Part shown: positions 45,341 through 55,921 of the stretch, in pieces
Numbering within the stretch: position 1 is the stretch's first letter
Layout of the letters: each line of letters starts with the position of its first letter
DNA from: Halisarca cf. caerulea
Lineage: Eukaryota; Porifera; Demospongiae; Chondrillida; Halisarcidae
Assembly: GCA_963170055.1 (NCBI GenBank)
Contig: CAUJGJ010000144.1
Location: 129,001-193,000 of the forward strand
Reading direction: 5' to 3'
Length of the DNA: 64,000 nucleotides
The notes under the pieces: model-generated
What the model was told of the DNA's origin: nothing
What the model saw: only the letters and a program-made list of their open reading frames with translations
Databases searched by the model: none
Made by a program: the position numbers and the translations under genes

Positions 45341-48300
45341 AATACGCCCACAGCAGTTAAGAAACTTCATGTGTGTCCACTGGGAATGTGCGTGGTGCTA
45401 GTGCCAAATATTGGTATTAGCACCAGCATATCCAACACTACACAAATGCGCCCTCAGCACTTCAGAAACTTCATTTGTGTCCACTGGGAATGTGCGTGGT
45501 GCTAGTGCCAAATATTGGTATTAGCACCAGCATATCCAACACTACACAAATACGCCCACAGCAGTTAAGAAACTTCATGTGTGTCCACTGGGAATGTGCG
45601 TGGTGCTAGTGCCAAATATTGGTATTAGCACCAGCATATCCAACACTACACAAATACGCCCACAGCAGTTAAGAAACTTCATGTGTGTCCACTGGGAATG
45701 TGCGTGGTGCTAGTGCCAAATATTGGTATTAGCACCAGCATATCCAACACTACACAAATGCGCCCTCAGCAGTTAAGAAAGTTCATGTGTGTCCACTGGG
45801 AATGTGCGTGGTGCTAGTGCCAAATATTGGTATTAGCACCAGCATATCCAACACTACACAAATACGCCTACAGTAGTTAAGAAACTTCATGTGTGTCCAC
45901 TGGGAATGTGCGTGGTGCTAGTGCCAAATATTGGTATTAGCACCAGCATATCCAACACTACACAAATGCGCCCACAGCACTTCAGAAACTTCATGTGTGT
46001 CCACTGGGAATGTGCGTGGTGTTAGTGCCAAATATTGGTATTAGCACCAGCATATCCAACACTACACAAGTACGCCCACAGCAGTTAAGAAACTTTATTT
46101 GTGTCCACTGGGAATGTGCGTGGTGCTAGTGCCAAATATTGGTATTAGCACCAGCATATCCAACACTACACAAATGCTCCCACAGCACTTCAGAAACTTC
46201 ATGTGTGTCCACTGGGAATGTGCGTGGTGCTAGTGCCAAATATTGGTATTAGCACCAGCATATCCAACACTACACAAATGCGCCCAAAACACTTCAGAAA
46301 GGTCATGTGTGTCCACTGGGAATGTGCGTGGTGCTAGTGCCAAATATTGGTATTAGCACCAGCATATCCAACACAACACAAATACGCCCACAGCACTTCA
46401 GAAACTTCATGTGTGTCCACTGGGAATGTGCGTGGTGCTAGTGCCAAATATTGGTATTAGCACCAGCATATCCAACACTACTCAAATACGCCCACAGCAG
46501 TTAAGAAACTTCATGTGTGTCCACTGGGAATGTGCGTGGTGCTAGTGCCAAATATTGGTATTAGCACCAGCCTATTCAACACTACACAAATACGCCCACA
46601 GTAGTTAAGAAACTTCATGTGTGTCCACTGGGAATGTGCGTGGTGCTAGTGCCAAATATTGGTATTAGCACCAGCATATCCAACACAACACAAATACGCC
46701 CACAGCACTTCAGAAACTTCATGTGTGTCCACTGGGAATGTGCGTGGTGCTAGTGCCAAATATTGGTATTAGCACCAGCATATCCAACACAACACAAATA
46801 CGCCCACAGCACTTCAGAAACTTCATGTGTGTCCACTGGGAATGTGCGTGGTGCTAGTGCCAAATATTGGTATTAGCACCAGCATATCCAACACTACACA
46901 AGTACGCCCACAGCAGTTAAGAAACTTTATTTGTGTCCACTGGGAATGTGCGTGGTGCTAGTGCCAAATATTGGTATTAGCACCAGCATATCCAACACTA
47001 CACAAATGCTCCCACAGCACTTCAGAAACTTCATGTGTGTCCACTGGGAATGTGCGTGGTGCTAGTGCCAAATATTGGTATTAGCACCAGCATATCCAAA
47101 ACTACACAAATGCGCCCAAAACACTTCAGAAAGGTCATGTGTGTCCACTGGGAATGTGCGTGGTGCTAGTGCCAAATATTGGTATTAGCACCAGCATATC
47201 CAACACAACACAAATACGCCCACAGCACTTCAGAAACTTCATGTGTGTCCACTGGGAATGTGCGTGGTGCTAGTGCCAAATATTGGTATTAGCACCAGCA
47301 TATCCAACACTACACAAATGCGCCCACAGCAGTTAAGAAACTTCATTTGTGTCCACTGGGAATGTGCGTGGTGCTAGTGCCAAATATTGGTATTAGCACC
47401 AGCATATCCAGCACTACACAAATACGCCCACAGCAGTTAAGAAACTTCATGTGTGTCCACTGGGAATGTGCGTGGTGCTAGTGCCAAATATTGGTATTAG
47501 CACCAGCATATCCAACACTACACAAATGCGCCCTCAGCACTTCAGAAACTTCATGTGTGTCCACTGGGAATGTGCGTGGTGCTAGTGCCAAATATTGGTA
47601 TTAGCACCAGCATATACAACACTACACAAATACGCCCACAGCAGTTAAGAAACTTCATGTGTGTGCACTGGGAATGTGCGTGGTGCTAGTGCCAAATTTT
47701 GGTATTAGCACCAGCATATCCAACACTACACAAATGCTCCCACAGCACTTCAGAAACTTCATGTGTGTCCACTGGGAATGTGCGTGGTGCTAGTGCCAAA
47801 TATTGGTATTAGCACCAGCATATCCAACACTACACAAATACGCCCACAGCACTTCAGAAACTTCATGTGTGTCCACTGGGAATGTGCGTGGTGCTAGTGC
47901 CAAATATTGGTATTAGCACCAGCATATCCAACACTACACAAATACGCCCACAGCACTTCAGAAACTTCATGTGTGTCCACTGGGAATGTGCGTGGTGCTA
48001 GTGCTAAATATTGGTATTAGCACCAGCATATCCAACACTACACAAATGCGCCCACAGCACTTCAGAAACTTCATGTGTGTCCACTGGGAATGTGCGTGGT
48101 GCTAGTGCCAAATATTGGTATTAGCACCAGCATATCTAACACTACACAAATACGCCCACAGCACTTCAGAAACTTCATGTGTGTCCACTGAGAATGTGCG
48201 TGGTGCTAGTGCCAAATATTGGTATTAGCACCAGCATATCCAACACTACACAAATACGCCCACAGCACTTCAGAAACTTCATGTGTGTCCACTGGGAATG

Positions 48301-50179
48301 TGCGTGGTGCTAGTGCCAAATATTGGTATTAGCACCAGCATATCCAACACTACACAAATACGCCCACAGCACTTCAGAAACTTCATGTGTGTCCACTGGG
48401 AATGTGCGTGGTGCTAGTGCTAAATATTGGTATTAGCACCAGCATATCCAACACTACACAAATGCGCCCACAGCACTTCAGAAACTTCATGTGTGTCCAC
48501 TGGGAATGTGCGTGGTGCTAGTGCCAAATATTGGTATTAGCACCAGCATATCTAACACTACACAAATACACCCACAGCACTTCAGAAACTTCATGTGTGT
48601 CCACTGAGAATGTGCGTGGTGCTAGTGCCAAATATTGGTATTAGCACCAGCATATCCAACACTACACAAATACGCCCACAGCACTTCAGAAACTTCATGT
48701 GTGTCCACTGGGAATGTATGTGGTGCTAGTGCCAAATATTGGTATTAGCACCAGCATATCCAACACTACACAAATGCGCCCACAGCAGTTAAGAAACTTC
48801 ATTTGTGTCCACTGGGAATGTGCGTGGTGCTAGTGCCAAATATTGGTATTAGCACCAGCATATCCAACACTACACAAATACGCCCACAGCAGTTAAGAAA
48901 CTTCATGTGTGTCCACTGGGAATGTGCGTGGTGCTAGTGCCAAATATTGGTATTAGCACCAGCATATCCAACACTACACAAATGCGCCCACAGCACTTCA
49001 GAAACTTCATGTGTGTCCACTGGGAATGTGCGTGGTGCTAGTGCCAAATATTGGTATTAGCACCAGCATATCCAACACTACACAAATGCGCCCACAGCAG
49101 TTAAGAAACTTCATTTGTGTCCACTGGGAATGTGCGTGGTGCTAGTGCCAAATATTGGTATTAGCACCAGCATATCCAACACTACACAAATACGCCCACA
49201 GCAGTTAAGAAAGTTCATGTGTGTCCACTGGGAATGTGCGTGGTGCTAGTGCCAAATATTGGTATTAGCACCAGCATATCCAACACTACACAAATACGCC
49301 AACAGCAGTTAAGAAACTTCATGTGTGTTCACTGGGAATGTGCGTGGTGCTAGTGCCAAATATTGGTATTAGCACCAGCATATCCAACATTACACAAGTA
49401 CGCCCACAGCAGTTAAGAAACTTTATTTGTGTCCACTGGGAATGTGCGTGGTGCTAGTGCCAAATATTGGTATTAGCACCAGCATATCCAACACTACACA
49501 AATGCGCCCACAGCACTTCAGAAACTTCATGTGTGTCCACTGGGAATGTGCGTGGTGCTAGTGCCAAATATTGGTATTAGCACCAGCATATCCAACACTA
49601 CACAAATGCGCCCACAGCAGTTAAGAAACTTCATTTGTGTCCACTGGGAATAGTGCGTGGTGCTAGTGCCAAATATTGGTATTAGCACAAGCATATCCAA
49701 ACACTACACAAATACGCCTACAGTAGTTAAGAAACTTCATGTGTGTCCACTGGGAATGTGCGTTGTGCTAGTGCCAAATATTGGTATTAGCACCAGCATA
49801 TCCAACACTACACAAATACGCCCACAGTAGTTAAGAAACTTCATGTGTGTCCACTGGGAATGTGCGTGGTGCTAGTGCCAAATATTGGTATTAGCACCAG
49901 CATATTCCAACACTACACAAATGCGCCCACAGCATTTCAGAAACTTCATGTGTGTCCACTGGGAATGTGCGTGGTGCTAGTGCCAAATATTGGTATTAGC
50001 ACCAGCATATCCAACACTACACAAATACGCCCACAGCAGTTAAGAAACTTCATGTGTGTCCACTGGGAATGTGCGTGGTGCTAGTGCCAAATATTGGTAT
50101 TAGCACCAGCATATCCAACACTACACAAATAAGCCCACAGCACTTCAGGAACTTCATGTGTATCCATTGGGAATGTGCG

Positions 50180-51510
50180 TTTGATGTGGGGAGCCGTGTG
50201 GTGGCGTGGGAATTGAAAATTTTCACCTCAGGAAGTGTTCCCTTTGATGCTGGAAGCCATGTGGTTGCGTGGGAATGTAAATTTTCTACTATAGGATGTT
50301 TTTCCTTTGATGCAGGAAGCCTTGTGGTAGCGTGGGAAATGAAAATTTTCACCTCGGGATGTGTTCACTTCGATGCGGGAAGCCATGTGGTGGCATGGAA
50401 AATGTCAATTTTCACCTCAGGATGTGTTCACTTCAATGCGGGAAGCCATGTGGTGGCGTGGGAAATGTAAATTTTCTTTTCGCGATGTGTTCCCTTTGAT
50501 GCAGGAAGCCTTGTGGTGGCGTGGGAAATGTAAATTTTGACCTCAGGATGTTTTTCCTTTGATGCGGGAAGCCATGTGGTGGCGTGGGAAATGTAAATTT
50601 TCACCTAACGATGTTTTCCCTTTGATGGGGGAAGACATGTGGTGGCGTGGGAAATGAAAATTTTCACCTCAGGAAGTGTTCCCTTTTATGCGGGAAGCCA
50701 TGTGGAGGCGTGGTAAATTGACAATTTCACCTCAGGATGTCTTCTCTTTAATTCGGGAAGCCATGTGGTGGCATGTAATATTGAAATTTCAATACAGGAA
50801 GTGTTCCCTTTGATGCGGGAAACCATGTGGAGGAGTGGGAAATTGAAATGTTCACCACAGGAAGTGTTTACTTTGATGTGGGAAGCTACATGGAGGCGTG
50901 GGAAATTGAAACTTTCACCAAGGTAGTGTTCCCTTTCATGCGGGAAACCATGTGGCGGAGTGGGAAATTGAAATGTTCACCACAGGAAGTGTTTACTTTG
51001 ATGTGGGAAGCTACATGGAGGCGTGGGAAATTGAAACTTTCACCAAGGTAGTGTTCCCTTTCATGCGGGAAACCATGTGGCGGAGTGGTAAATTGAAATG
51101 TTCACCATAGGAAGTGTTCCCTTTGATGCGGGAAACCATGTGGAGGCATGGGAAATTGAAATGTTCACCAAAGGAAGTGTTCCCTTTGAAGTGGGAATCC
51201 ATGTGGTGGCATGGGATAGTGAAATTTTTATCACAGGAAGTGTTCCCTTTAATGCGGGAAGCCATGTTCTTAAGTGGGAAATTGAAATTTTTTGACAGGA
51301 AGTTTTTCTTTATGCAGGAAGCTATTTTCCATGTCGGAAATTGAAATTTTTATCACAGGAAGTTGTTCCTTTGATGTGGGTAGCCATATGGTCAAATCAC
51401 AAATTGAAATCTTTTCCACAGCAAGTATTCACCTTGATGCGGGAAGCCATGTGGCCACATCAGAACTTGAAATTTTTTTTCACAGGAAGTGTTTTATTTG
51501 ATGCAGGAAG

Positions 51511-51511
<1 letters not shown>
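50180..51511. repeat. 63-bp minisatellite, about 21 copies
   Basis: A second, unrelated tandem repeat abuts the last broken 104-bp monomer at a sharp joint (GAATGTGCG followed by TTTGATG). Units start at 50180, 50243, 50306, 50369, 50432 and so on. Typical pieces are TTTGATGCGGGAAGCCATG, TGGTGGCGTGGGAAATTG and TTCACCTCAGGAAGTG. Because 63 is a multiple of three, long open frames with a 21-residue repeat appear on both strands; they have no gene context and are best read as by-products. Copies drift to the right. A two-unit (126-bp) higher-order duplication is visible at about 50818-51070, for example ACATGGAGGCGTGGG at 50887 and 51013. Confidence 0.95.
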
Positions 51512-51546
<35 letters not shown>

Positions 51547-51600
51547 ATGTGTGCGTGTGTTGTGTGTGTTGTGTGGGTGTGGGTGGGTGTGCAAGTGTAC
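51512..51600. repeat. GT microsatellite
   Basis: An almost pure TG/GT run (51512-51545) followed by interrupted TGTG-rich DNA. It begins inside a 63-bp unit at CCGTGTGG, so the microsatellite probably expanded from the unit's own GTGTGG. Confidence 0.9.
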
Positions 51601-52128
51601 ACATGGCTCATATTTTGCATATGTTTGCATTAAATACAATTAACTGTAAAATGTTTATGTTGTCAATATGCATATACCCTACAATACGTTTCGCTACAGT
51701 ACAATGTCTTCTTTTGGCCAATTGTGTATACATCACTTTCACCTAAACTATTTACAGTGACAATCACTAGGTGGGACTGTGCAGTATGTAGATACATGTG
51801 GGCATGTGGGTGGGGTCAAACAATATATGGCAAATGCTTACTGAGAGCATTTCCACTGTTTCAGCCATTTTGCCATTTCTGCTGTTTCCGCCGTTTCTCC
51901 TTGCCCCTTATCAAAGTAACATGGCAGTTGCAGAGTTCCTGCACAAATAATTTCTCATAAGCACCTTACAGTCCCAAGCTCTAATAGCATTGCCTAGCCT
52001 AAACAGATGGTAAACAGTTCATCGAAATCATACCTCCACTGAACCCCCAGCCATGCAATCCATGCACATATTTAAAGCTGGACAGCTAAGTGGACATATA
52101 TTAGCATTCAGAGTATTGTAGTCTAAGG
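51601..52128. other. Intergenic and 5' flank of the zinc-finger gene
   Basis: Unique DNA without a convincing gene. A TATA-like TATTTAAAG at 52069-52077 lies about 50-60 bp upstream of the start codon at 52129 and could serve as core promoter. The start context AAGGATGT has A at -3. The assignment as promoter is inference. Confidence 0.4.
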
Positions 52129-52614
52129 ATGTCTGGCAAGGGTTTTCAGTTTGTCAATAATTATTTTGACAAAGCTAGCAAGCCTAAACAGCACAGTAAG
52201 TACACCTCGCATTTCAAATGTTCTGGTATTATGTATGTACATTTATGATGTTTGGCCCTTTCCGATAGAAAAGTCTACTAACACTAAATTTTGTAAATTC
52301 TTTAACATCACAAATGGGTGTAAGAAGAGGCACAGATGTAACTTTCCGCACCTCAACAGAAAGGAGCTAAAGCACATAGTAAGCTTGTGTATGGTAAAGC
52401 CTATATATACAACAGCTGAATACTACCCTTGTAGGTGGAAAGTGCACAAGGGCAGGAGGATAGTCACTCAGTGTCTAGCAACAAGACAGCCACAACTCCT
52501 GCGATCCCCAGCACATCACCCCAGACGCCAGCCACAATCCCTCAGTCATCAGCACCTCCACACCATGCACAGCCACTACCATTCATGACACACTCTCCAC
52601 CTATGCCACAATAA
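52129..52614 (+). CDS. CCCH-type zinc-finger protein, three exons, 118 residues
   Basis: Exons 52129-52195, 52269-52378 and 52435-52614. Intron 1 (73 bp, GTAAGT...GATAG) is phase 1; intron 2 (56 bp, GTAAGC...TTGTAG) is phase 0. The spliced length, 357 bases, is exactly 119 codons including TAA. Exon 1 is basic and polar, starting MSGKGFQFVNNYFDK. Exon 2 carries a CCCH finger with Cys31, Cys40, Cys46 and His50, spacing x8-x5-x3 (FCKFFNITNGCKKR, then CNFPH). Such fingers usually bind RNA; partner and process are unknown here. Exon 3 is rich in Pro, Ser, Thr, Gln and His and looks disordered. The protein is short, and I do not recognise a named orthologue. Unspliced reading would put a different 3' frame after HI; the intron brings the proline-rich frame in without a stop, which is the main support. 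In-frame coding-like sequence continues beyond the TAA, so the end is less sure than the start. Confidence 0.8.
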
Positions 52615-53700
52615 GCTCCATACCCTACACCATTTTACACTCCACACGCAATACATTAGTACACACTACATATTCTACAGTACCCACACCATGCTGCACA
52701 ACCAGACACACATGCACCACTACCCACTGCACACACAGCAAGCACCACCACTAGCACAGAAGAACATCAGAACAACACACAGATACACACCCAGACTTAT
52801 AGCTAGGAGATCACTACACGCACAGAAGTAACTACACGGTCATAATGATGCATATTTTAGCTAAAACGTTTCATTTTACTCTTGTAACTTGACAATTATA
52901 ATAATTTACCAATAGATAATTATTTGCTGTTTTTGTTCTGTTGGGGTAGGCATACTGTTGAATGTGACTGACAAAATGGCAGCTAGGCATAACTGTGTGT
53001 TGAGCTACCCCTCAAAACTTGCAAACTATCATGTACCCAGAGAGCTGCACTTTAATGTTCCTTTCACTACACTTGAGATTATTATACTTATGTACGTACG
53101 TATATGTTTGTAATAGCCTAAGTATTTGTTCATTAATTGACTCCAAAGTTTCACCAGCCATTCTCAAAGGTATAGGTTCTGGAAAACAATTCTACATAAA
53201 TTCTATACTTCTTGTCAAAGGAAATTTTTGTGAAACTTGGTGTGACAAATCGATTTAGAGAATATGCAGTAAGCCTGTAATGGACGTACTTAACAAAAAT
53301 ACAAGTTATCTTGCAGAGTTTGTCACGCATTGCTGCACTGGCCCCATGTGGAGTCCTAGCATTGTTTTGGGTGTGGTGTACCAACCAGCTACTGAGCAAG
53401 TGAACCAACTACTGTACATGGGAACTACCCATTGTAAATACCATGCAATCAATCTCAGTCTGAATACTAGTGAAATATATTTCAATTTAACAACTGAGTA
53501 TATCAATCAAATGCATAATATCCTAGCATATAATACACAACCTAACAAGTAGAGTTAGTGAATATATAAAACACAAAAAAGTATTAGAGAACCAACCAAA
53601 TAGTGTCATAATATGTTAAATTAAATGCTAGCTATGTAATTCTCAACACGCAGTATAGCTATAAATAGCAGTCATTCTTGTACCTCTCTTTGCCACACAA
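52615..53700. other. Intergenic stretch with possible small exon(s)
   Basis: The first 200 bases are A/C-rich and stay mostly open in the frame of the upstream gene (see findings). No AATAAA signal is obvious. A 45-codon ORF at 52976-53113, starting MAARHNCVLSYPSK in good start context (AAAATGG), has coding-like composition but no recognised homologue. Open stretches at 53150-53258 and 53280-53552 have no recognised motif. The rest is AT-rich and shows nothing definite. Confidence 0.3.
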
Positions 53701-53714
53701 CTAACTTGTGTGCC

Positions 53715-54265
53715 CAGGGCATCCGACGAGGACGGGGAGGTACATCATGCCCCAAAAATTTAGCCAGGCTGCGACAAGTCTACCGTCAGACCAGTTGCAT
53801 CTGTGGAATCATCAGAAGGGGATCCAGACTAGACATCACTGGGAGGTGCCACTTTGAACAGATCAATTGATGGACAGGGTGGACTGGCTACTCGAGCGGG
53901 CAAGACTTCAGGGCTGTGGAACCATTACATCCTACACAACGAGTACCACGGGCGCCAATCAGCTGCTGGACACCTGAACACTGACACTACTCAGACTAGT
54001 CCAAGCACCACAATGCACCAGATTCAGGTCGTCTTGGTAGGACAGGTCCAGCAACATGGAGGAGATGGACAACATCAATCAGTTCAGTGGCTTATTGGAA
54101 AGGCTACTCGAGCAGGCAGGATTTCAGGGTAGTGGAACCATTACGTCCTACACATCGAGTACCACGGATGCCCATCCACTGGTGTTGAGCTCCTGCAACT
54201 GCACAGCTACCCCACAAAGCGAGCACCACCATGCTGCCGCCACAGGTTCTATAAAAATCATAAAA
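53715..54265 (+). other. Coding-like sequence with internal 216-bp tandem duplication
   Basis: From an acceptor-like TGTGTGCCCAG (ending 53717) a frame stays open to TGA at 53868-53870 and encodes a Cys/Arg-rich peptide (IRRGRGGTSCPKNLARLRQ, later SCICGIIRRGSRL). An ATG overlaps that stop (TGATG) and opens a second frame with LLERARLQGCGTITSYTTST. The same segment recurs 216 bp later (GGCTACTCGAGC at 53886 and 54102) as LLEQAGFQGSGTITSYTSST within a 105-codon ORF at 54056-54373 (MEEMDNINQFSG). Since 216 is a multiple of three, both copies share a frame, interrupted by a TGA. Possible explanations are exons of an unrecognised gene, a decayed gene or a transposon remnant. I do not recognise the family. 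Confidence 0.35.
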
Positions 54266-54373
54266 ATCAAATCAATCATCAAGAATATATTTGAAATTCA
54301 AGTTTCAGGTTATTCAGGCACTTCAAAAGGTTATACACCACCAGCTAAGGCACACACAACACTTAATGGATGA

Positions 54374-54735
54374 ATCCAATGAAGAAATAAGTGATTCCTA
54401 AAGATACTGAAATATATGACATGGTACAGTAAAGAAACAAAGGGACATGACCCAAGGAAGCGTACAGCAATTACAGCCATTTTACGTCTTCAGTAGGCAA
54501 TTATTATAAATTATTATTTACTACGTACATATATGTAATTGACAAAATTACGAAGACCAGGTATTCTCATTCTTAGATATGACGTACACATGTATGGATC
54601 AGCAACTGAATACTAACCAACAAAAGTTGCTGAAACAGCTGCAACACCAGTTCCTCTCCCAGAACACAATTAGACAGGTCACACATCGTCCACAAGACTA
54701 CCCTGGAATCTTCCGGCAAAAACTTGCCACAGTCA
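54374..54735. other. AT-rich spacer, no gene seen
   Basis: No splice-consistent coding frame or repeat was recognised. A short minus-strand ORF (54573-54797) has no recognisable motif and is likely chance. Confidence 0.5.
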
Positions 54736-55570
54736 CTGGCTAGGACCGTACACCGACTGAAACCGTACACTGACTGACACCGTACACCGGCACACATACG
54801 ATACGTGTAACCGGGCGATGATCTGCAAGTCTCACGGGCCTTACATCACACCGCTGGGTACTAGACAGCAAAGAGGTGGAGAAGAGAACGGTAACTCACA
54901 GGCCCTTCCCACTTCCGATGAAGCGGACCTGCCTCCAAAGGACTATGTGGCAAGCAACACTGCAAGGGCGAACTCAAACTCACAACTCCCGTGTCTTTAA
55001 GGAGCAAGGACGTACCCAATCACAAGCTCCGACCGTACACCGACCCGTACAACGACTGTGGCACACAAAGTGTAGCCGTGCGATGACACGTCACCGCTGG
55101 GTACTTTCAGACACCCTCCCAAATGTCTGCTAGGAGCAAGGACGCACCCAATCACAAGCTCCGACCGTACACCGACCCGTACAACGACTGTGGCACACAA
55201 AGTGTAGCCGTGCGATGACACGTCACCGCTGGGTACTTTCAGACACCGCCCCCAAATGTCTGCTAGGAGCAAGGACGCACCCGATCACAAGCTCCGACCG
55301 TACATCGACTGACACCGTACACCGGCACACATACGATACGTGTAACCGGGCGATGATCTGCAAGTCTCACGGGCCTTACATCACACCGCTGGGTACTAGA
55401 CAGCAAAGAGATGGAGAAGAGAACGGTAACTTACAGGCCCTTCCCACTTCCAATGAAGCGGACCTGCCTCCAAAGGACTATGTGGCAAGCAACACTGCAA
55501 GGGCGAACTCAAACTCACAACTCCCGTGTCTTTAAGGAGCAAGGACCGTACCCAATCTGCAAGCTCCGAC
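54736..55570. repeat. Nested tandem repeat, 535-bp and 132/133-bp units
   Basis: The segment starting CCGGGCGATGATCTGCAAG at 54811 recurs at 55346, an offset of 535 bp. It includes ACTCACAACTCCCGTGTC and CCTGCCTCCAAAGGAC blocks. Inside, a unit beginning GCAAGGACG recurs at 55004, 55136 and 55269 (132 and 133 bp). A short CCGTACACCGAC motif recurs many times. The minus-strand ORF at 54997-55272 encodes the same peptide twice only because of this duplication. The region is richer in G, C and CpG than its flanks. It lies upstream of the CDC42SE-like gene, so a promoter-proximal role is possible but unproven. Confidence 0.85.
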
Positions 55571-55589
55571 CGTACACCGACAAAAGGTT

Positions 55590-55921
55590 GGTGAGTAGCG
55601 CCATGCGGCTGACTCTTAACGCCCCGCACCAAAGACTTACTCCAGGACCCCTTAAGGGAGACTACTACGGGCTTCCTAGATCCCGCCAGCATGGGCGCAA
55701 GGTAGTAGCCTGGTCGGTTTGGTCACCCGGGTTCGGAGTTACCCCTTTTCTGAATTCAGCGCTATTGGAGCCTGCAACCAACACGACAACTACTCACAAA
55801 GGAAAATGGCGAGGACAGCAGCTTTTATACTAAAGTTCTACTTCCGTTTTGTGTTAAGCATTCTGATTGGCTGTTGTCTTGTTTTGGCGCGCTTTGTGTG
55901 CCAATCTAATTAATTGGTGAA
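55590..55921 (+). promoter_or_regulatory. Probable promoter / 5' leader of the CDC42SE-like gene
   Basis: Just upstream of the start at 55922 are a reverse CCAAT box (GATTGGCT, 55865-55872), an E2F-like TTTGGCGC (55883-55890) and a forward CCAAT (55901-55905). The start itself has G at -3 and G at +4. These motifs suit a housekeeping-type promoter. The transcription start is not identified. Confidence 0.45.
55806..55913 (+). other. Possible upstream ORF, 35 codons
   Basis: An ATG in good context (AAAATGGCG) opens a frame for a hydrophobic peptide (MARTAAFILKFYFRFVLSIL) that stops eight bases before the ATG at 55922. If transcription starts upstream of it, it could reduce translation of the downstream gene. 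Equally it may lie outside the mRNA. Confidence 0.25.

Larger units (their letters stand above)
1..50179. repeat. 104-bp satellite array, about 482 monomers, open at left edge
   Basis: Tandem monomers of 104 bp fill the first 50 kb with no other sequence inserted. A monomer begins with CGCCCACAGC and ends with ACACTACACAAAT plus A or G. The start stays in register from 1 to 49609, which is exactly 477 x 104 bp. The last full copies start at 49609, 49715, 49819, 49924 and 50028, with lengths of 106, 104, 105 and 104 bp, and a broken copy starts at 50132. Two main variants alternate irregularly: one has CACTTCAGAAAC and the other CAGTTAAGAAAC after the start; a third reads AAAACACTTCAGAAAGG. 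Further point variants are shared by distant copies. The monomer length is not a multiple of three and the consensus has stops, so it is not coding. It resembles centromeric, pericentromeric or subtelomeric satellite DNA; which of these cannot be told from sequence alone. Confidence 0.99.

Noticed and set aside
1..50179. CRISPR array
   Set aside because: The regular repeat has no unique spacers: the whole 104 bp is repeated, and the surrounding genes are eukaryotic with introns.
1..50179. Hammerhead ribozyme in the satellite (GAAAC and CTGAAG are present)
   Set aside because: The conserved CTGATGA-type core is missing on both strands, so only fragments of the motif match.
1..50179. CENP-B box in the monomer
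   Set aside because: No TTCG...CGGG arrangement is present; the TTCGGAAAC variant does not fit the consensus.
50054..51643. Repeat-protein gene in the 63-bp minisatellite
   Set aside because: Open frames occur on both strands, are broken repeatedly and follow from the period being divisible by three; no start, splice or domain evidence.
54997..55272. 91-codon minus-strand ORF with two identical halves
   Set aside because: The halves are the 133-bp DNA repeat; no domain or start support.
55700..55770. tRNA-like GGGTTCGGAGTTACCC
   Set aside because: It departs from the internal B-box consensus and no cloverleaf can be formed around it.
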